The translations under genes were made by a program, and so were the position numbers. The notes under the pieces are model-generated. The model did no database searches. It saw only the letters and a list, made by a program, of their open reading frames with translations, and was not told the origin of the DNA. From Candidatus Omnitrophota bacterium (GTDB lineage: Bacteria; Omnitrophota; Gorgyraeia; Gorgyraeales; Gorgyraeaceae): a stretch of DNA of 18,438 nucleotides. Where the stretch lies: positions 1 to 18,438 of the forward strand of contig DNHS01000009.1 in NCBI GenBank assembly GCA_003485765.1, in the 5' to 3' direction. This document shows, piece by piece, positions 6,902 to 14,789 of the stretch (positions within the stretch are counted from its first letter, which is position 1; every line of letters starts with the position of its first letter).

Positions 6902-7801
6902 TCACCATTTAAAGATTACGCCCCCTCCTGTAAAATATTCATTATCCCTGAATATAGATTCTATATAAACCAAACCCTGTCTGTCAAACATTTCTTTTGT
7001 AAGTTTTAATCTTACTCCGCCTTCTTCAATATCAGATGTTTCCAGGATCAGTTCTTTGTCTCCGGCTATCTTCCACCTGCCAGACAAAAAAACCCTCCTT
7101 TTTAATTTTTTAGCTTTAGATATCTCTATGCCTATATCAAACGTTAAAGATTTTACTTTTCTTTTCAAAACCAGCGTGCCTAGGGAAGATTTGAAATTAA
7201 ACCCTGAATTAATTTTTTTATCCAGGACATAGCTAACTCTATGCCTATTCGAAATATCCCAGGAACCCCTGAAGATAATATCCTGGCGCTCTTTTCCATG
7301 CTTGTAGACTATTTCGTTATTCTTATTTAGTTCCCACGCGCCTGATAAAACAAGGCTGTCTTGGTCGCCTATATCCCGTTCAACCCCAAAAGTCAGCCTG
7401 TTATGTTTATCAGCCTGCCACGAACCATAAAGTTTCATTAGATAGCTCATACTTTTGTTTTCGCCAGCTTTTGAATTTATTAAAAATGCGATCTCATTGC
7501 TTTTTGCGTCTATTATTTTTGCCTTCAGGGTAAGCCTGTTGCCTTCACACTGATTGTTCCATTTATTTAGAGTAAAAACTAAATTGTGATTTTTATCTAA
7601 AGCATATTTGCCTGTAAATCCTATCTTCTGCGGGATGTCTAATCCTTGAGATTTATTCACCTCGTAGAAAAGATCATTGCCTGAACCCGCAATAAATCTC
7701 CCATACACTACCTGGCGGAATTTTTTAACCCTCGAACGCCTGTTAGCCGGCCAAACAATCAGCCTGTTAAACGGATCCACTTCATAAAAAACCTTGTCCA
7801 T
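6902..7801 (-). CDS. Beta-strand repeat protein of unknown function
   Basis: I do not recognise a named family. The 299-residue product is built from about seven or eight degenerate units of roughly 25-30 residues, each like G-x-W-x-(4-5)-N-x-(I/L)-x-(Y/F)-x-(V/L). Clear examples start at Gly64 (GKYALDKNHNLVFTL), Gly126 (GSWQADKHNRLTFGV), Gly154 (GAWELNKNNEIVYKH), Gly179 (GSWDISNRHRVSYVL) and Gly241 (GRWKIAGDKELILET). The pattern suggests paired beta strands, as a barrel or stacked sheet, and the last residues GGGVIFKW end in an aromatic as outer-membrane barrels often do. No signal peptide is visible, which argues against simple export. I chose the ATG at 7801 over the GTG at 7807 because AGAAGGGG is well spaced only for the ATG. 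It lies directly upstream of the EF-hand/pilin genes. Confidence 0.7.
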   Translation of the reverse strand: MDKVFYEVDPFNRLIVWPANRRSRVKKFRQVVYGRFIAGSGNDLFYEVNKSQGLDIPQKIGFTGKYALDKNHNLVFTLNKWNNQCEGNRLTLKAKIIDAKSNEIAFLINSKAGENKSMSYLMKLYGSWQADKHNRLTFGVERDIGDQDSLVLSGAWELNKNNEIVYKHGKERQDIIFRGSWDISNRHRVSYVLDKKINSGFNFKSSLGTLVLKRKVKSLTFDIGIEISKAKKLKRRVFLSGRWKIAGDKELILETSDIEEGGVRLKLTKEMFDRQGLVYIESIFRDNEYFTGGGVIFKW

Positions 7802-7813
7802 CCACACCCCTTC

Positions 7814-7852
7814 TAATGTTACAAAACGAGTATGACTTGTTTTGTAACATTA
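7814..7852. repeat. Perfect 14-bp inverted repeat built on a stop codon
   Basis: TAATGTTACAAAAC (7814-7827) pairs perfectly with GTTTTGTAACATTA (7839-7852) around an 11-nt loop. The first three bases of the transcribed arm are the TAA stop codon of the DUF3786 gene. The other arm ends just before the AGAAGGGG ribosome binding site of the beta-repeat gene. It has no T-run, so an mRNA-stabilising or processing hairpin, or a dispersed palindrome, fits better than a terminator. Confidence 0.75.
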
Positions 7853-8398
7853 CAGCAATGAAGCAATTATGCCTCCTAATACAGCTGTGTCTTCTGTGGG
7901 TAAAATGTCTTTTATTTCAGGATTAAAGAGCATATTGCAGTCTGCGGAAAACTCGTCGTCTTTAGCCCAGAGTATGACCGCTACTTTTATTTTTGGAAAC
8001 GCGCTTATTGATATGGCCGCAGTGCCTGTACCTATTTTTTCTGCATTGAAAGACTTGATGCGTTCAAATATGCCTGCAGGATTATTCCCGTATTTTCTCA
8101 GGATTGGGCCTATCGCTCTTTTTTCAAACGCGGGAAAATACGCCTCTCCTCCGTCCATGTCTTTGAATGATATCCACTCATCGCGTCTTAGCCTCAATAC
8201 CTTATTCTCATTTGCTATGTAATGAAGCAACAATAATTTATAAAAATCTTTGGCAGGAGCATTGCATGACATAGAGATGATATTCTTCTCTGCATAATCT
8301 ATTTCATACTCATCGTTCAGGAATTTGATATACTGCTGTTTTATGCCGGCATCCTGAACCGTATCCCATGCCTTTTTTAAAGCGACTTCATATCCCAT
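7850..8398 (-). CDS. DUF3786-family protein
   Basis: The 182-residue soluble product resembles DUF3786 proteins, whose function is unknown. Recognisable parts are MGYEVALKKAWD at the start, FYKLLLLHYI (52-61), the central GGEAYFPAFEKRAIGPILRKYG (about 83-104), and a C-terminal block that includes ILWAKDDEFSADCNMLFNPEIKDILPTEDTAVLGG, which is the most typical part of the family. No signal peptide or membrane segment is visible. Its ATG shares one base with the truA stop (TGATG), so translation is probably coupled. Its stop codon forms the base of a 14-bp inverted repeat. Relatives often appear in anaerobes beside corrinoid or metal-cofactor genes, but nothing of that kind is here. Confidence 0.72.
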   Translation of the reverse strand: MGYEVALKKAWDTVQDAGIKQQYIKFLNDEYEIDYAEKNIISMSCNAPAKDFYKLLLLHYIANENKVLRLRRDEWISFKDMDGGEAYFPAFEKRAIGPILRKYGNNPAGIFERIKSFNAEKIGTGTAAISISAFPKIKVAVILWAKDDEFSADCNMLFNPEIKDILPTEDTAVLGGIIASLL

Positions 8399-9144
8399 CA
8401 GTAAAATACCTTTTCAAGGCACAGGCCTTTTGCAGGCGCGGTTTTCCCGGCGCTAGATCTGTGTCTTTTCGCAAGAATCTCTTTTACCTGTTCGGGCTTA
8501 AACCTGCCCCTTCCGACTTCAATCAAAGTACCTGCAATATTACGCGCCATATTATATAAAAAACCGTCTGCCTGAATATGTATTTCTATAGTAGGAGCTC
8601 TTGAAATTATTTCTATTTTTTTAACTGTTCTTACTGAAGAGCTTTTTTCTTTTTTATTGCCTGTTCGGAATGACTTAAAATCTTTTTTACCTATAAGATA
8701 TTTAGCAGCCCTTCGCATCATAGTTAAATCAAGATCATACGGCACAAGCGCAGAGTATCTTTCAAGTAAAGGCGACCGCGACTTTCTGTTAATTATAGTG
8801 TACTTATATAGTTTTCCTATTGAGTCAATTCTGGAATGAAACTTTAAAGTTACTTCTTCTGACGAGATTATTGAGATCTGGCGCGGCAGAAAGCTATTTA
8901 GGCCGTTTTTGATGTTAGTTAGCTCAAGCTTTGAATCTATCCTGAAATTTGCAACATAAGCTTTTGCGTGAACGCCTGAATCAGTCCTGGAGGAGCCTAT
9001 AAGAGATATTTTCTTGCCAAAAAGTTTTTTAGCTGCTTTTTCTATTTCTTCCTGGATAGTCCTTAATCTTTTGCCATTAACCTGCGCCTGCCAACCATTA
9101 AAACCCGTACCGTCGTATTCAATTATTAATTTAATATTACGCAT
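8398..9144 (-). CDS. truA: tRNA pseudouridine synthase A
   Basis: The 248-residue product matches TruA, which converts uridines 38-40 in the tRNA anticodon arm to pseudouridine. The N-terminus is MRNIKLIIEYDGTGFNGWQ. The catalytic Asp55 lies in SSRTDSGVHA (51-60), and FLYNMARNIAGTLIEVGRG near the C-terminus is the second conserved block. Length is usual for the family. The gene overlaps the end of asd by 19 nt and shares a base with the DUF3786 start, so it sits inside the amino-acid operon. The ribosome binding site (GAGA about 8 nt upstream) is modest. Confidence 0.95.
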   Translation of the reverse strand: MRNIKLIIEYDGTGFNGWQAQVNGKRLRTIQEEIEKAAKKLFGKKISLIGSSRTDSGVHAKAYVANFRIDSKLELTNIKNGLNSFLPRQISIISSEEVTLKFHSRIDSIGKLYKYTIINRKSRSPLLERYSALVPYDLDLTMMRRAAKYLIGKKDFKSFRTGNKKEKSSSVRTVKKIEIISRAPTIEIHIQADGFLYNMARNIAGTLIEVGRGRFKPEQVKEILAKRHRSSAGKTAPAKGLCLEKVFY

Positions 9145-10148
9145 TCTGCGATCTCGACAGCGTTTGTAGCAGCTCCTTTACGCAGATTATCAGCCACTAC
9201 CCAAAGCCACAATCCATTTTTCACAAACGGGTCTTTTCTTACGCGTCCTATAAAAACCTCATCCCTTCCTTCTGCATCCTTTGGCATAGGATACAGGTTG
9301 TTTTGAGGATCATCTACGAGGATTATCCCGCTGGATTTGGAAAAAATATCCTTAACCTTTTCTGGCGAAATAAATTTACCGGTTTCAATATAAACTGCCT
9401 CGGAATGTCCTGTCCTTACAGGCACTCTGACAGTAGTTGCGGAAATATTTATTTTATCATCATGCATAATCTTGTGAGTTTCTTTGACTAATTTCCACTC
9501 TTCGCTTGTATAGTCAGAATCGCTGAATTCTCCTATATGAGGAAATACATTATACGCCAGCTGCTGAGGCATGGCTTTATTTTCTACATTAACCTGCACA
9601 TCAATATACCCGCTTTCTGCGATCTTTGAGTTCTCCTCTTTCAATTGCTCAACAGCTGATTTGCCCGCGCCAGATGAAGCTTGAAGGGTAGTCACAATCA
9701 CTCTTTTCAGGCCTACTTTTTTATAAATAGGCCATAATGCAACTACCATCTGTATAGTAGAACAGTTAGGATTTGCTATTATGCCTTTATGTTTTTTCAC
9801 GTCTTTAGCGTTAACTTCCGGCACTACAAGGGGCACCTTCGGATCCATTCTGAAATCAGCGCCATTATCGATTACAACTGCGCCTCTTTTCACTGCCTCA
9901 TTGGCATAAGTGGTAGCAGCGCCTTTTTCGCCTTCAGTCCCTGCAAATAAAGCGATATCTATCCCTTCAAAAGCTTCGCTAGAAATTGCCTGCACGGGAT
10001 ACGTGGCGCCATCTACATTTATATTCCTTGCTGAACGCGCTAAAACACTTAATTTACCAACAGGAAAATGCCTCTCTTTTAAAACCCTTAGCATTTCTAT
10101 CCCAACCACTCCAACCCCTACAACTGCTACATTATATTTTTTACCCAT
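9126..10148 (-). CDS. asd: Aspartate-semialdehyde dehydrogenase
   Basis: The 340-residue cytosolic enzyme reduces aspartyl phosphate to aspartate semialdehyde with NADPH, the branch point for lysine/diaminopimelate, threonine and methionine. It has an N-terminal Rossmann motif, VAVVGVGVVG (7-16, where the usual form is GATGAVG), the nucleophile Cys129 in ANPNCSTIQ, the substrate-binding block TLQASSGAGKSAVEQL (154-169) and the catalytic His248 in VPVRTGHSEAV. AGGGG lies 8 nt before the ATG. It follows leuB after 15 nt and overlaps truA by 19 nt. Confidence 0.95.
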   Translation of the reverse strand: MGKKYNVAVVGVGVVGIEMLRVLKERHFPVGKLSVLARSARNINVDGATYPVQAISSEAFEGIDIALFAGTEGEKGAATTYANEAVKRGAVVIDNGADFRMDPKVPLVVPEVNAKDVKKHKGIIANPNCSTIQMVVALWPIYKKVGLKRVIVTTLQASSGAGKSAVEQLKEENSKIAESGYIDVQVNVENKAMPQQLAYNVFPHIGEFSDSDYTSEEWKLVKETHKIMHDDKINISATTVRVPVRTGHSEAVYIETGKFISPEKVKDIFSKSSGIILVDDPQNNLYPMPKDAEGRDEVFIGRVRKDPFVKNGLWLWVVADNLRKGAATNAVEIAECVILN

Positions 10149-10163
10149 GTTAGTTTCCCCTAA

Positions 10164-11216
10164 TCAATATAAGTTTTTTACTACTAAGTCCCCTACCTCT
10201 GTTGTCGAATATCCCATTTTTCCAGCTGCCAAAGATTTTAATTTTGTCTTAACTATCTTTATAACAGCATCCTCTACTTGCTTTGCTGCTTTTTCTTCCC
10301 CTAAATTTTCAAGCATCATAGCCACTGCGCATATTGCAGCAAGAGGATTAATAACATTTTTACCTGTATATTTAGGGGCTGAGCCGCCTATAGGCTCAAA
10401 CATCGAAACGCCTTCCGGGTTTATGTTTCCACCTGCTGCAATTCCCATCCCACCCTGGATCATTGCGCCTAAATCAGTAATAATATCTCCAAACATATTA
10501 TCGGTCACGATCACATCAAACCACTCCGGGTTCTTCACAAACCACATTGTAGTGGCGTCCACATGAGCGTAGTCAGTAGTTATATCTTTATACTCTTTAG
10601 CTACTTCATTAAATGTCCTTTGCCATAGGTCCCAGGCGAACGTAAGGACGTTTGTCTTCCCACAAAGCGTTAATTTTTTATTCTTATTTCGCTTTTTTGT
10701 ATATTCAAATGCGTACCTGATGCAGCGCTCAACGCCTTTTCTTGTGTTATGAGAGATCTGAATTGCAACTTCGTCTTTGGCGCCCTTTTTCTGAAATTCG
10801 CCGAGCCCTTTATAAAGACCTTCTGAATTTTCTCTCACCACTACAAAATCAATATCTTCCGGTTTTTTATCTTTCAAGGGGCAAAAATCAGCATTATAAA
10901 GTTTTACAGGCCTTAAATTAATGTATTGATCCAGGGAAAATCTGAGCTTTAAAAGAATGCCTTGTTCCAGTATGCCTGGCTTGACATCTGGGTGGCCTAT
11001 TGCGCCAAGAAATATCGCGTCCATCTTTTCTAATTCCTTTAAAACAGAATCTGGCGCAAGTTCTTTTGTTTTTAAATATCTGGCTCCGCCTAAATCATAA
11101 TCTATGATCTCGTATTTAAAGCCATGGATTTTACTTACTGCGGCTAATACCTTTAAGCCTTCTTTTACTACCTCGGGTCCAGTTCCATCTCCACCTATTA
11201 CCGCTATCTTGCGCAT
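10164..11216 (-). CDS. leuB: 3-isopropylmalate dehydrogenase
   Basis: The 350-residue product belongs to the beta-decarboxylating dehydrogenase family. With leuC and leuD immediately upstream it most likely oxidises 3-isopropylmalate in leucine synthesis. Visible are the N-terminal IAVIGGDGTGPE (4-15), the substrate loop GILLKLRFSLDQYINLRP (86-103) with the LeuB-like Leu residues, Tyr135 in RENSEGLY, Lys187 in GKTNV, metal ligands Asp220, Asp244 and Asp248, and the NAD-binding GGSAPKYTGKNVINP (277-291). The RENSEGLY form is more like archaeal LeuB, isocitrate or homoisocitrate dehydrogenases than the usual RELTGGIY. It overlaps leuD by 13 nt and has AGAGAGGA 8 nt before its ATG. Confidence 0.9.
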   Translation of the reverse strand: MRKIAVIGGDGTGPEVVKEGLKVLAAVSKIHGFKYEIIDYDLGGARYLKTKELAPDSVLKELEKMDAIFLGAIGHPDVKPGILEQGILLKLRFSLDQYINLRPVKLYNADFCPLKDKKPEDIDFVVVRENSEGLYKGLGEFQKKGAKDEVAIQISHNTRKGVERCIRYAFEYTKKRNKNKKLTLCGKTNVLTFAWDLWQRTFNEVAKEYKDITTDYAHVDATTMWFVKNPEWFDVIVTDNMFGDIITDLGAMIQGGMGIAAGGNINPEGVSMFEPIGGSAPKYTGKNVINPLAAICAVAMMLENLGEEKAAKQVEDAVIKIVKTKLKSLAAGKMGYSTTEVGDLVVKNLY

Positions 11217-11713
11217 CTTGCCATTCCTCTCTTTCTAATCCATTTTAAAAGCCCGCCTGAGCGAATTATTTCCTGTATAAACTTTGGGAGCGGTTTTGCC
11301 TTGTATTCTTTATGCTCTGTCAGATTCAAAACAGAACCGCTATTTAAATCCACTTCTAAATAATCGCCTTCTTTTATCCCGCTTATGTCTTTAATCTCCA
11401 GTATAGGCAATCCCATATTTATTGCATTCCTTAAAAATATCCTGGCAAAACTTTCTGCAATTACGCACGAAATACCTGCGCCTTTTATTGAAATCTGCGC
11501 GTGCTCCCTAGAAGAACCGCACCCGAAATTCTTGCCTGCAACTATTATATCTCCCCTGGAAATCTTTTTTGAAAACTGGGGATCGATATCCTCCATGCAA
11601 TGATCTCCTAATTCCTTTGGATCAGTAGTACTCAGATACCTTGCAGGAATTATCTCATCTGTATTCACATCATCCCTGAATTTCCAGACCTTGCCTTTAA
11701 ATTTCATGTTCAA
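11204..11713 (-). CDS. leuD: 3-isopropylmalate dehydratase, small subunit
   Basis: The 169-residue swivelling-domain subunit pairs with LeuC to isomerise 2-isopropylmalate to 3-isopropylmalate. Hallmarks are DDVNTDEIIPARYL (14-27), GKNFGCGSSREHA (60-72) and ESFARIFLRNAINMGLP (87-103). Length is normal for the short LeuD form. The ATG overlaps the leuC stop by 4 nt (ATGA) and has AGAGGA about 9 nt upstream; a second ATG at 11707 is a weaker alternative. The C-terminus, RKRGMARCAR, runs on into the start of leuB. Confidence 0.95.
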   Translation of the reverse strand: MNMKFKGKVWKFRDDVNTDEIIPARYLSTTDPKELGDHCMEDIDPQFSKKISRGDIIVAGKNFGCGSSREHAQISIKGAGISCVIAESFARIFLRNAINMGLPILEIKDISGIKEGDYLEVDLNSGSVLNLTEHKEYKAKPLPKFIQEIIRSGGLLKWIRKRGMARCAR

Positions 11714-12972
11714 ATTTCCTCTGGATGCGCAATCCTTCCTTTTATTGCGCTCGCTGCAGCTACTGCTGGATTCGACAAATACACCTCGCTGTCAGGATGG
11801 CCCATTCTGCCTCTGAAATTCCTATTCGTAGTGGCAATGGCTTTTTCTCCGCTTGCAAGTATTCCCAAATGCCCTCCGAGGCACGGCCCGCAGCTTGGGG
11901 TTGAAAATACGCCTCCTGCTTTTAAGAAAATATCCGCCAGGCCTTCTTTGATTGCCTGGGAATAAATCTTTTGAGTTGCAGGAATAATTATGAGCCGCAC
12001 TCTTGAGCTCACTTTTTTGCCTTTTAAAATCCTGGCAGCTATTCTGAAATCAGAAATCCTTCCATTTGTGCATGAGCCAATAACTGACTGGTCTATGTTT
12101 ATCTTTCTAAATTTACTTACAGGCCAGGAATTGCTCGGCAAATGCGGAGCTGAAACCTGCAGCTCAATTTTATTTACATCATATTCTATAACTTTAGAGT
12201 ATTTCGCGCCAACATCACTTTTATAAAATACACCCTTCACATTTCTCCCTTCGCTTCTAATATATTTTTTCGTAACCTCATCCGGCTCAATAATACCTGA
12301 CTTTCCGCCAGCTTCGATTGCCATATTGCACATCGCGAATCTATCATCCATAGGAAGCGCTTTTATGGCTTCTCCTTGGAATTCCATTGCCATGTATAAA
12401 GCGCCATCAACCCCAATATCTCCAATGGTGTGCAAAATCAAATCTTTCCCTCCAACCCATGCTTTTAATTTCCCGTTATATACAAACTTTATAGTTTCAG
12501 GGACTTTAAGCCACACGCATCCGGTTATAAAACCTGCTGCTAAATCAGTTGAGCCAATGCCTGTTGAAAACGCGCCTAACGCGCCGTATGTGCAAGTATG
12601 AGAATCCGCTCCTATAATTAAATCTCCCGGCCCTACAAGCCCCATCTCAGGTAAAAGCGCATGCTCTACGCCCATTCTACCGACTTCAAAATAATTAACT
12701 ATTTTGTGCTTCCTAGAAAAATTCTTAAGTATCTTTGCCTGTTCTGCGCTTTTTTTATCTTTCGCAGGCGTAAAGTGGTCAGGCACAAGCGCAATCTTGC
12801 GCCTATCAAATACCTTTTTAGCTCCTACTGCTTCAAACTCCTGTATAGCAATAGGCGCAGTAATATCATTCCCAAGCGCCAGGTCTATTTTTGCATAAAT
12901 AAACTCTCCGGGCGCAATTGATTTCTTGTCCGTATGAGCCAGTAATATCTTTTCAGTAATTGTATAAGCCAT
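11710..12972 (-). CDS. leuC: 3-isopropylmalate dehydratase, large subunit
   Basis: The 420-residue aconitase-family subunit carries the [4Fe-4S] cluster. Cluster ligands are Cys301 (GSCTNGR), Cys361 and Cys364 (SCGPCLGG). Other signatures are LVPDHFTPAKD (62-72), IGADSHTCTYGALGAFSTGIGSTD (120-143) and TTNRNFRGRMGHPDS (381-395). Length matches the shorter LeuC class found in archaea and many anaerobes. The start codon directly follows the stop of the GNAT gene (TAAATG). No leuA is present, so the first committed step must be encoded elsewhere. Confidence 0.95.
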   Translation of the reverse strand: MAYTITEKILLAHTDKKSIAPGEFIYAKIDLALGNDITAPIAIQEFEAVGAKKVFDRRKIALVPDHFTPAKDKKSAEQAKILKNFSRKHKIVNYFEVGRMGVEHALLPEMGLVGPGDLIIGADSHTCTYGALGAFSTGIGSTDLAAGFITGCVWLKVPETIKFVYNGKLKAWVGGKDLILHTIGDIGVDGALYMAMEFQGEAIKALPMDDRFAMCNMAIEAGGKSGIIEPDEVTKKYIRSEGRNVKGVFYKSDVGAKYSKVIEYDVNKIELQVSAPHLPSNSWPVSKFRKINIDQSVIGSCTNGRISDFRIAARILKGKKVSSRVRLIIIPATQKIYSQAIKEGLADIFLKAGGVFSTPSCGPCLGGHLGILASGEKAIATTNRNFRGRMGHPDSEVYLSNPAVAAASAIKGRIAHPEEI

Positions 12973-13422
12973 TTAAATATCTAATGCTAAAGCATTTTCT
13001 GCGCAATCAGGGAATTTTACACACTTAATGCACTCTGACCATATCTTATGCGGCAATTCCGCATGCTCTATCCTTTTAAACCCAAGCTTCTCAAAAAATA
13101 TAGGAACATAGGTCAGAGCAAAGACCTTTTTTACTTTTAATTTTTTTGCATCTTCCATGGCTTGTTTTACAAGCATGCTTCCTATGCCTTTTTTCTGTTT
13201 AGATTCATCCACAGCAAGCGATTTAACTTCAGCAAGGCTCTCCCATGCAATATGAAGAGCGCAGCATCCTAAAATCTTTCCAGCCTCTTCATATACAAAA
13301 AAATCCCTGATATTTTCATAGAGCTCATTTAAAGACCTGGGCAGCATGCGGTCTTCTTTCGCGTAGAAATTTATAAGCTCCTGTATATCCTTTATATCGT
13401 CTATTGTAGCTTTTCTTATCAT
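12973..13422 (-). CDS. Short GNAT N-acetyltransferase, N-acetylglutamate synthase-like
   Basis: The 149-residue product is a single GNAT domain. It has the N-terminal MIRKATIDDIKDIQELI, the acetyl-CoA loop QKKGIGSMLV (76-85), and FFEKLGFKRI (109-118) typical of stand-alone N-acetylglutamate synthases that start arginine synthesis. The tail WSECIKCVKFPDC (128-140) holds three cysteines (131, 134, 140) and is also typical of that short ArgA type, so arginine synthesis is the best guess. It begins right after the glgC stop (TAAATG) and ends against leuC. The specific substrate is inferred, not shown. Confidence 0.75.
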   Translation of the reverse strand: MIRKATIDDIKDIQELINFYAKEDRMLPRSLNELYENIRDFFVYEEAGKILGCCALHIAWESLAEVKSLAVDESKQKKGIGSMLVKQAMEDAKKLKVKKVFALTYVPIFFEKLGFKRIEHAELPHKIWSECIKCVKFPDCAENALALDI

Positions 13423-14637
13423 TTACAGCATCATCCCTTTTGGTATCACTACTACCCCTGACTCAGTCACAGTAAATCTTTTTCTGTCTTTTTCCAGATC
13501 ATATCCTATCTCCATTTTTTGCGGCACCTTTACATTTTTATCTATAATCGCTCTTTTAATCTTAGCGTATCTACCTATATCCACGCCTTCCATAAGTATT
13601 GAATCGCTGACTTCCGAGAAACTGTTTATTCTGACATCAGGAGATAGAATGCTTGATTTTACCTTGCCTCCGCTTATAATACAGCCGTTTGATATAATAG
13701 AGTTTAAAGCCATGCCGATTCTATTGCTGGCTTCTTCTAACCACACACTTTTTGTAGGCCCATACTGTTCCTGATATGTCCTAAAGGGCCATTCTTTATC
13801 ATATAGGTTCATTGGAGGCACAACTTGAATTAAGTCCATATTTGTCTCAAAATACGCATCTATGCTTCCTACATCCCTCCAGTATTTAGGCTGATTTGTA
13901 TCCTTATCTTTAAGATTGAACGCGTAAACCTTATTTGAAGAAAGCATCATAGGAATAATATTATTTGCAAAATCATGGCTGGATTTTTCATCTTTAGCAT
14001 CCTTCTCAAGCACTTTCTCTAAAACCTCTGCATTAAATACGTAAATACCCATTGAGGCATATATAAATTTTCCGCCGCTTATTTTTTCAATTTGTTCTTT
14101 TGGCTTTTCTATAAGGTTTTTAACCCTTAAATCTTTGTCAACCTCGCATACCCCGAATTCGCCTGCTTTTTCTTTTGGGACTTCTATTACGCTTATAGTG
14201 AGATCCGCTTTCTTTTCTTTATGAAACTCCAGCATCTCCATGTAATTCATTTTATATACATGGTCTCCTGCCAGGATCAGCACATATTCCGGTTTTTCAT
14301 CCTCGATCGCGTATATATTCTGGTAAATCGAATCAGCTGTGCCTTTATACCAGTGTTCGTCCACCCTTTGCTGCGCAGGGATAGCGTCTATATATTCGCC
14401 CAATTCTTCATTCAAAACATTCCATCCTCTTGAAATATGCCTTGTAAGCGAATAAGATTTATACTGGGTAAGGACATGGATCTTTCTGAGGCCTGAATTA
14501 ATGCAGTTTGAAAGCGTAAAATCTATAATCCTATATATGCCCCCAAAAGGTACTGCAGGCTTTGTCCTGTCTTTAGTGAGCGGATAAAGCCTCTCCCCTT
14601 TTCCCCCAGCCATTATAAAAGTGAGCACATTTCTCAT
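13423..14637 (-). CDS. glgC: Glucose-1-phosphate adenylyltransferase (ADP-glucose pyrophosphorylase)
   Basis: The 404-residue product makes ADP-glucose for glycogen synthesis. The nucleotidyltransferase domain has IMAGGKGERLYPLTKDRTKP (8-27), FGGIYRIIDFTLSN (31-44), LILAGDHVYKM (120-130) and FGVCEVD (161-167). The sugar-phosphate pocket includes IEKPK (176-180) and YWRDVGSIDAY (252-262). A left-handed beta-helix domain follows from about 305. I chose the ATG at 14637 because the homologous N-terminus starts there; the frame stays open to 14775, but that part lies over short inverted repeats and has no homologous look. The ribosome binding site is poor for every candidate start (14637, 14652). 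A promoter at 14790-14818 precedes it. Confidence 0.93.
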   Translation of the reverse strand: MRNVLTFIMAGGKGERLYPLTKDRTKPAVPFGGIYRIIDFTLSNCINSGLRKIHVLTQYKSYSLTRHISRGWNVLNEELGEYIDAIPAQQRVDEHWYKGTADSIYQNIYAIEDEKPEYVLILAGDHVYKMNYMEMLEFHKEKKADLTISVIEVPKEKAGEFGVCEVDKDLRVKNLIEKPKEQIEKISGGKFIYASMGIYVFNAEVLEKVLEKDAKDEKSSHDFANNIIPMMLSSNKVYAFNLKDKDTNQPKYWRDVGSIDAYFETNMDLIQVVPPMNLYDKEWPFRTYQEQYGPTKSVWLEEASNRIGMALNSIISNGCIISGGKVKSSILSPDVRINSFSEVSDSILMEGVDIGRYAKIKRAIIDKNVKVPQKMEIGYDLEKDRKRFTVTESGVVVIPKGMML

Positions 14638-14654
14638 AAGAAATTTATACATTC

Positions 14655-14785
14655 GCCCGCCACAGGCGGGCTCAGTATTCCGCCCAAACCTGCCTGCCTG
14701 TAGGCAGGGAACCACTGACTTTGGTTCGACTACGCTCACCATCATCAAAACATCCAGAGCGAAGTCGAGGGACAACCCACGTGGG
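14655..14785. repeat. Cluster of four short inverted repeats in the glgC leader
   Basis: Four separate hairpins lie side by side: GCCCGCC/GGCGGGC (14655-14671, 3-nt loop); CCTGCC/GGCAGG (14693-14708); an 11-of-12 bp stem TCGACTACGCTC/GAGCGAAGTCGA (14726-14737 with 14757-14768); and the 10-bp palindrome CCCACGTGGG (14776-14785). They are far richer in G+C than the neighbouring genes. They look like dispersed repeat units inserted in the gap, and all fall within the predicted glgC 5' leader. Confidence 0.7.
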
Positions 14786-14789
14786 CTTC

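Noticed and set aside
6483..6968. Plus-strand open frame of 161 codons
   Set aside because: It is antisense to the six-EF-hand gene, is hydrophobic low-complexity sequence produced by the repeated Lys/Asp codons, and has no family resemblance.
7802..7807. GTG at 7807 as the start of the beta-repeat protein
   Set aside because: The AGAAGGGG ribosome binding site directly abuts this GTG, leaving no spacing, whereas the ATG at 7801 is well placed.
9910..10566. Plus-strand open frame of 218 codons
   Set aside because: It lies antisense to asd and leuB, both with intact catalytic motifs; the translation has no recognisable domain.
14638..14775. N-terminal extension of glgC by 46 codons
   Set aside because: The open frame runs over short inverted repeats, part of it lies upstream of or within the predicted transcription start region, and the GlgC homology begins exactly at the ATG at 14637.
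14655..14785. CRISPR-like array
   Set aside because: The units are four different inverted repeats with no repeated direct unit or even spacing, and no cas gene is present.
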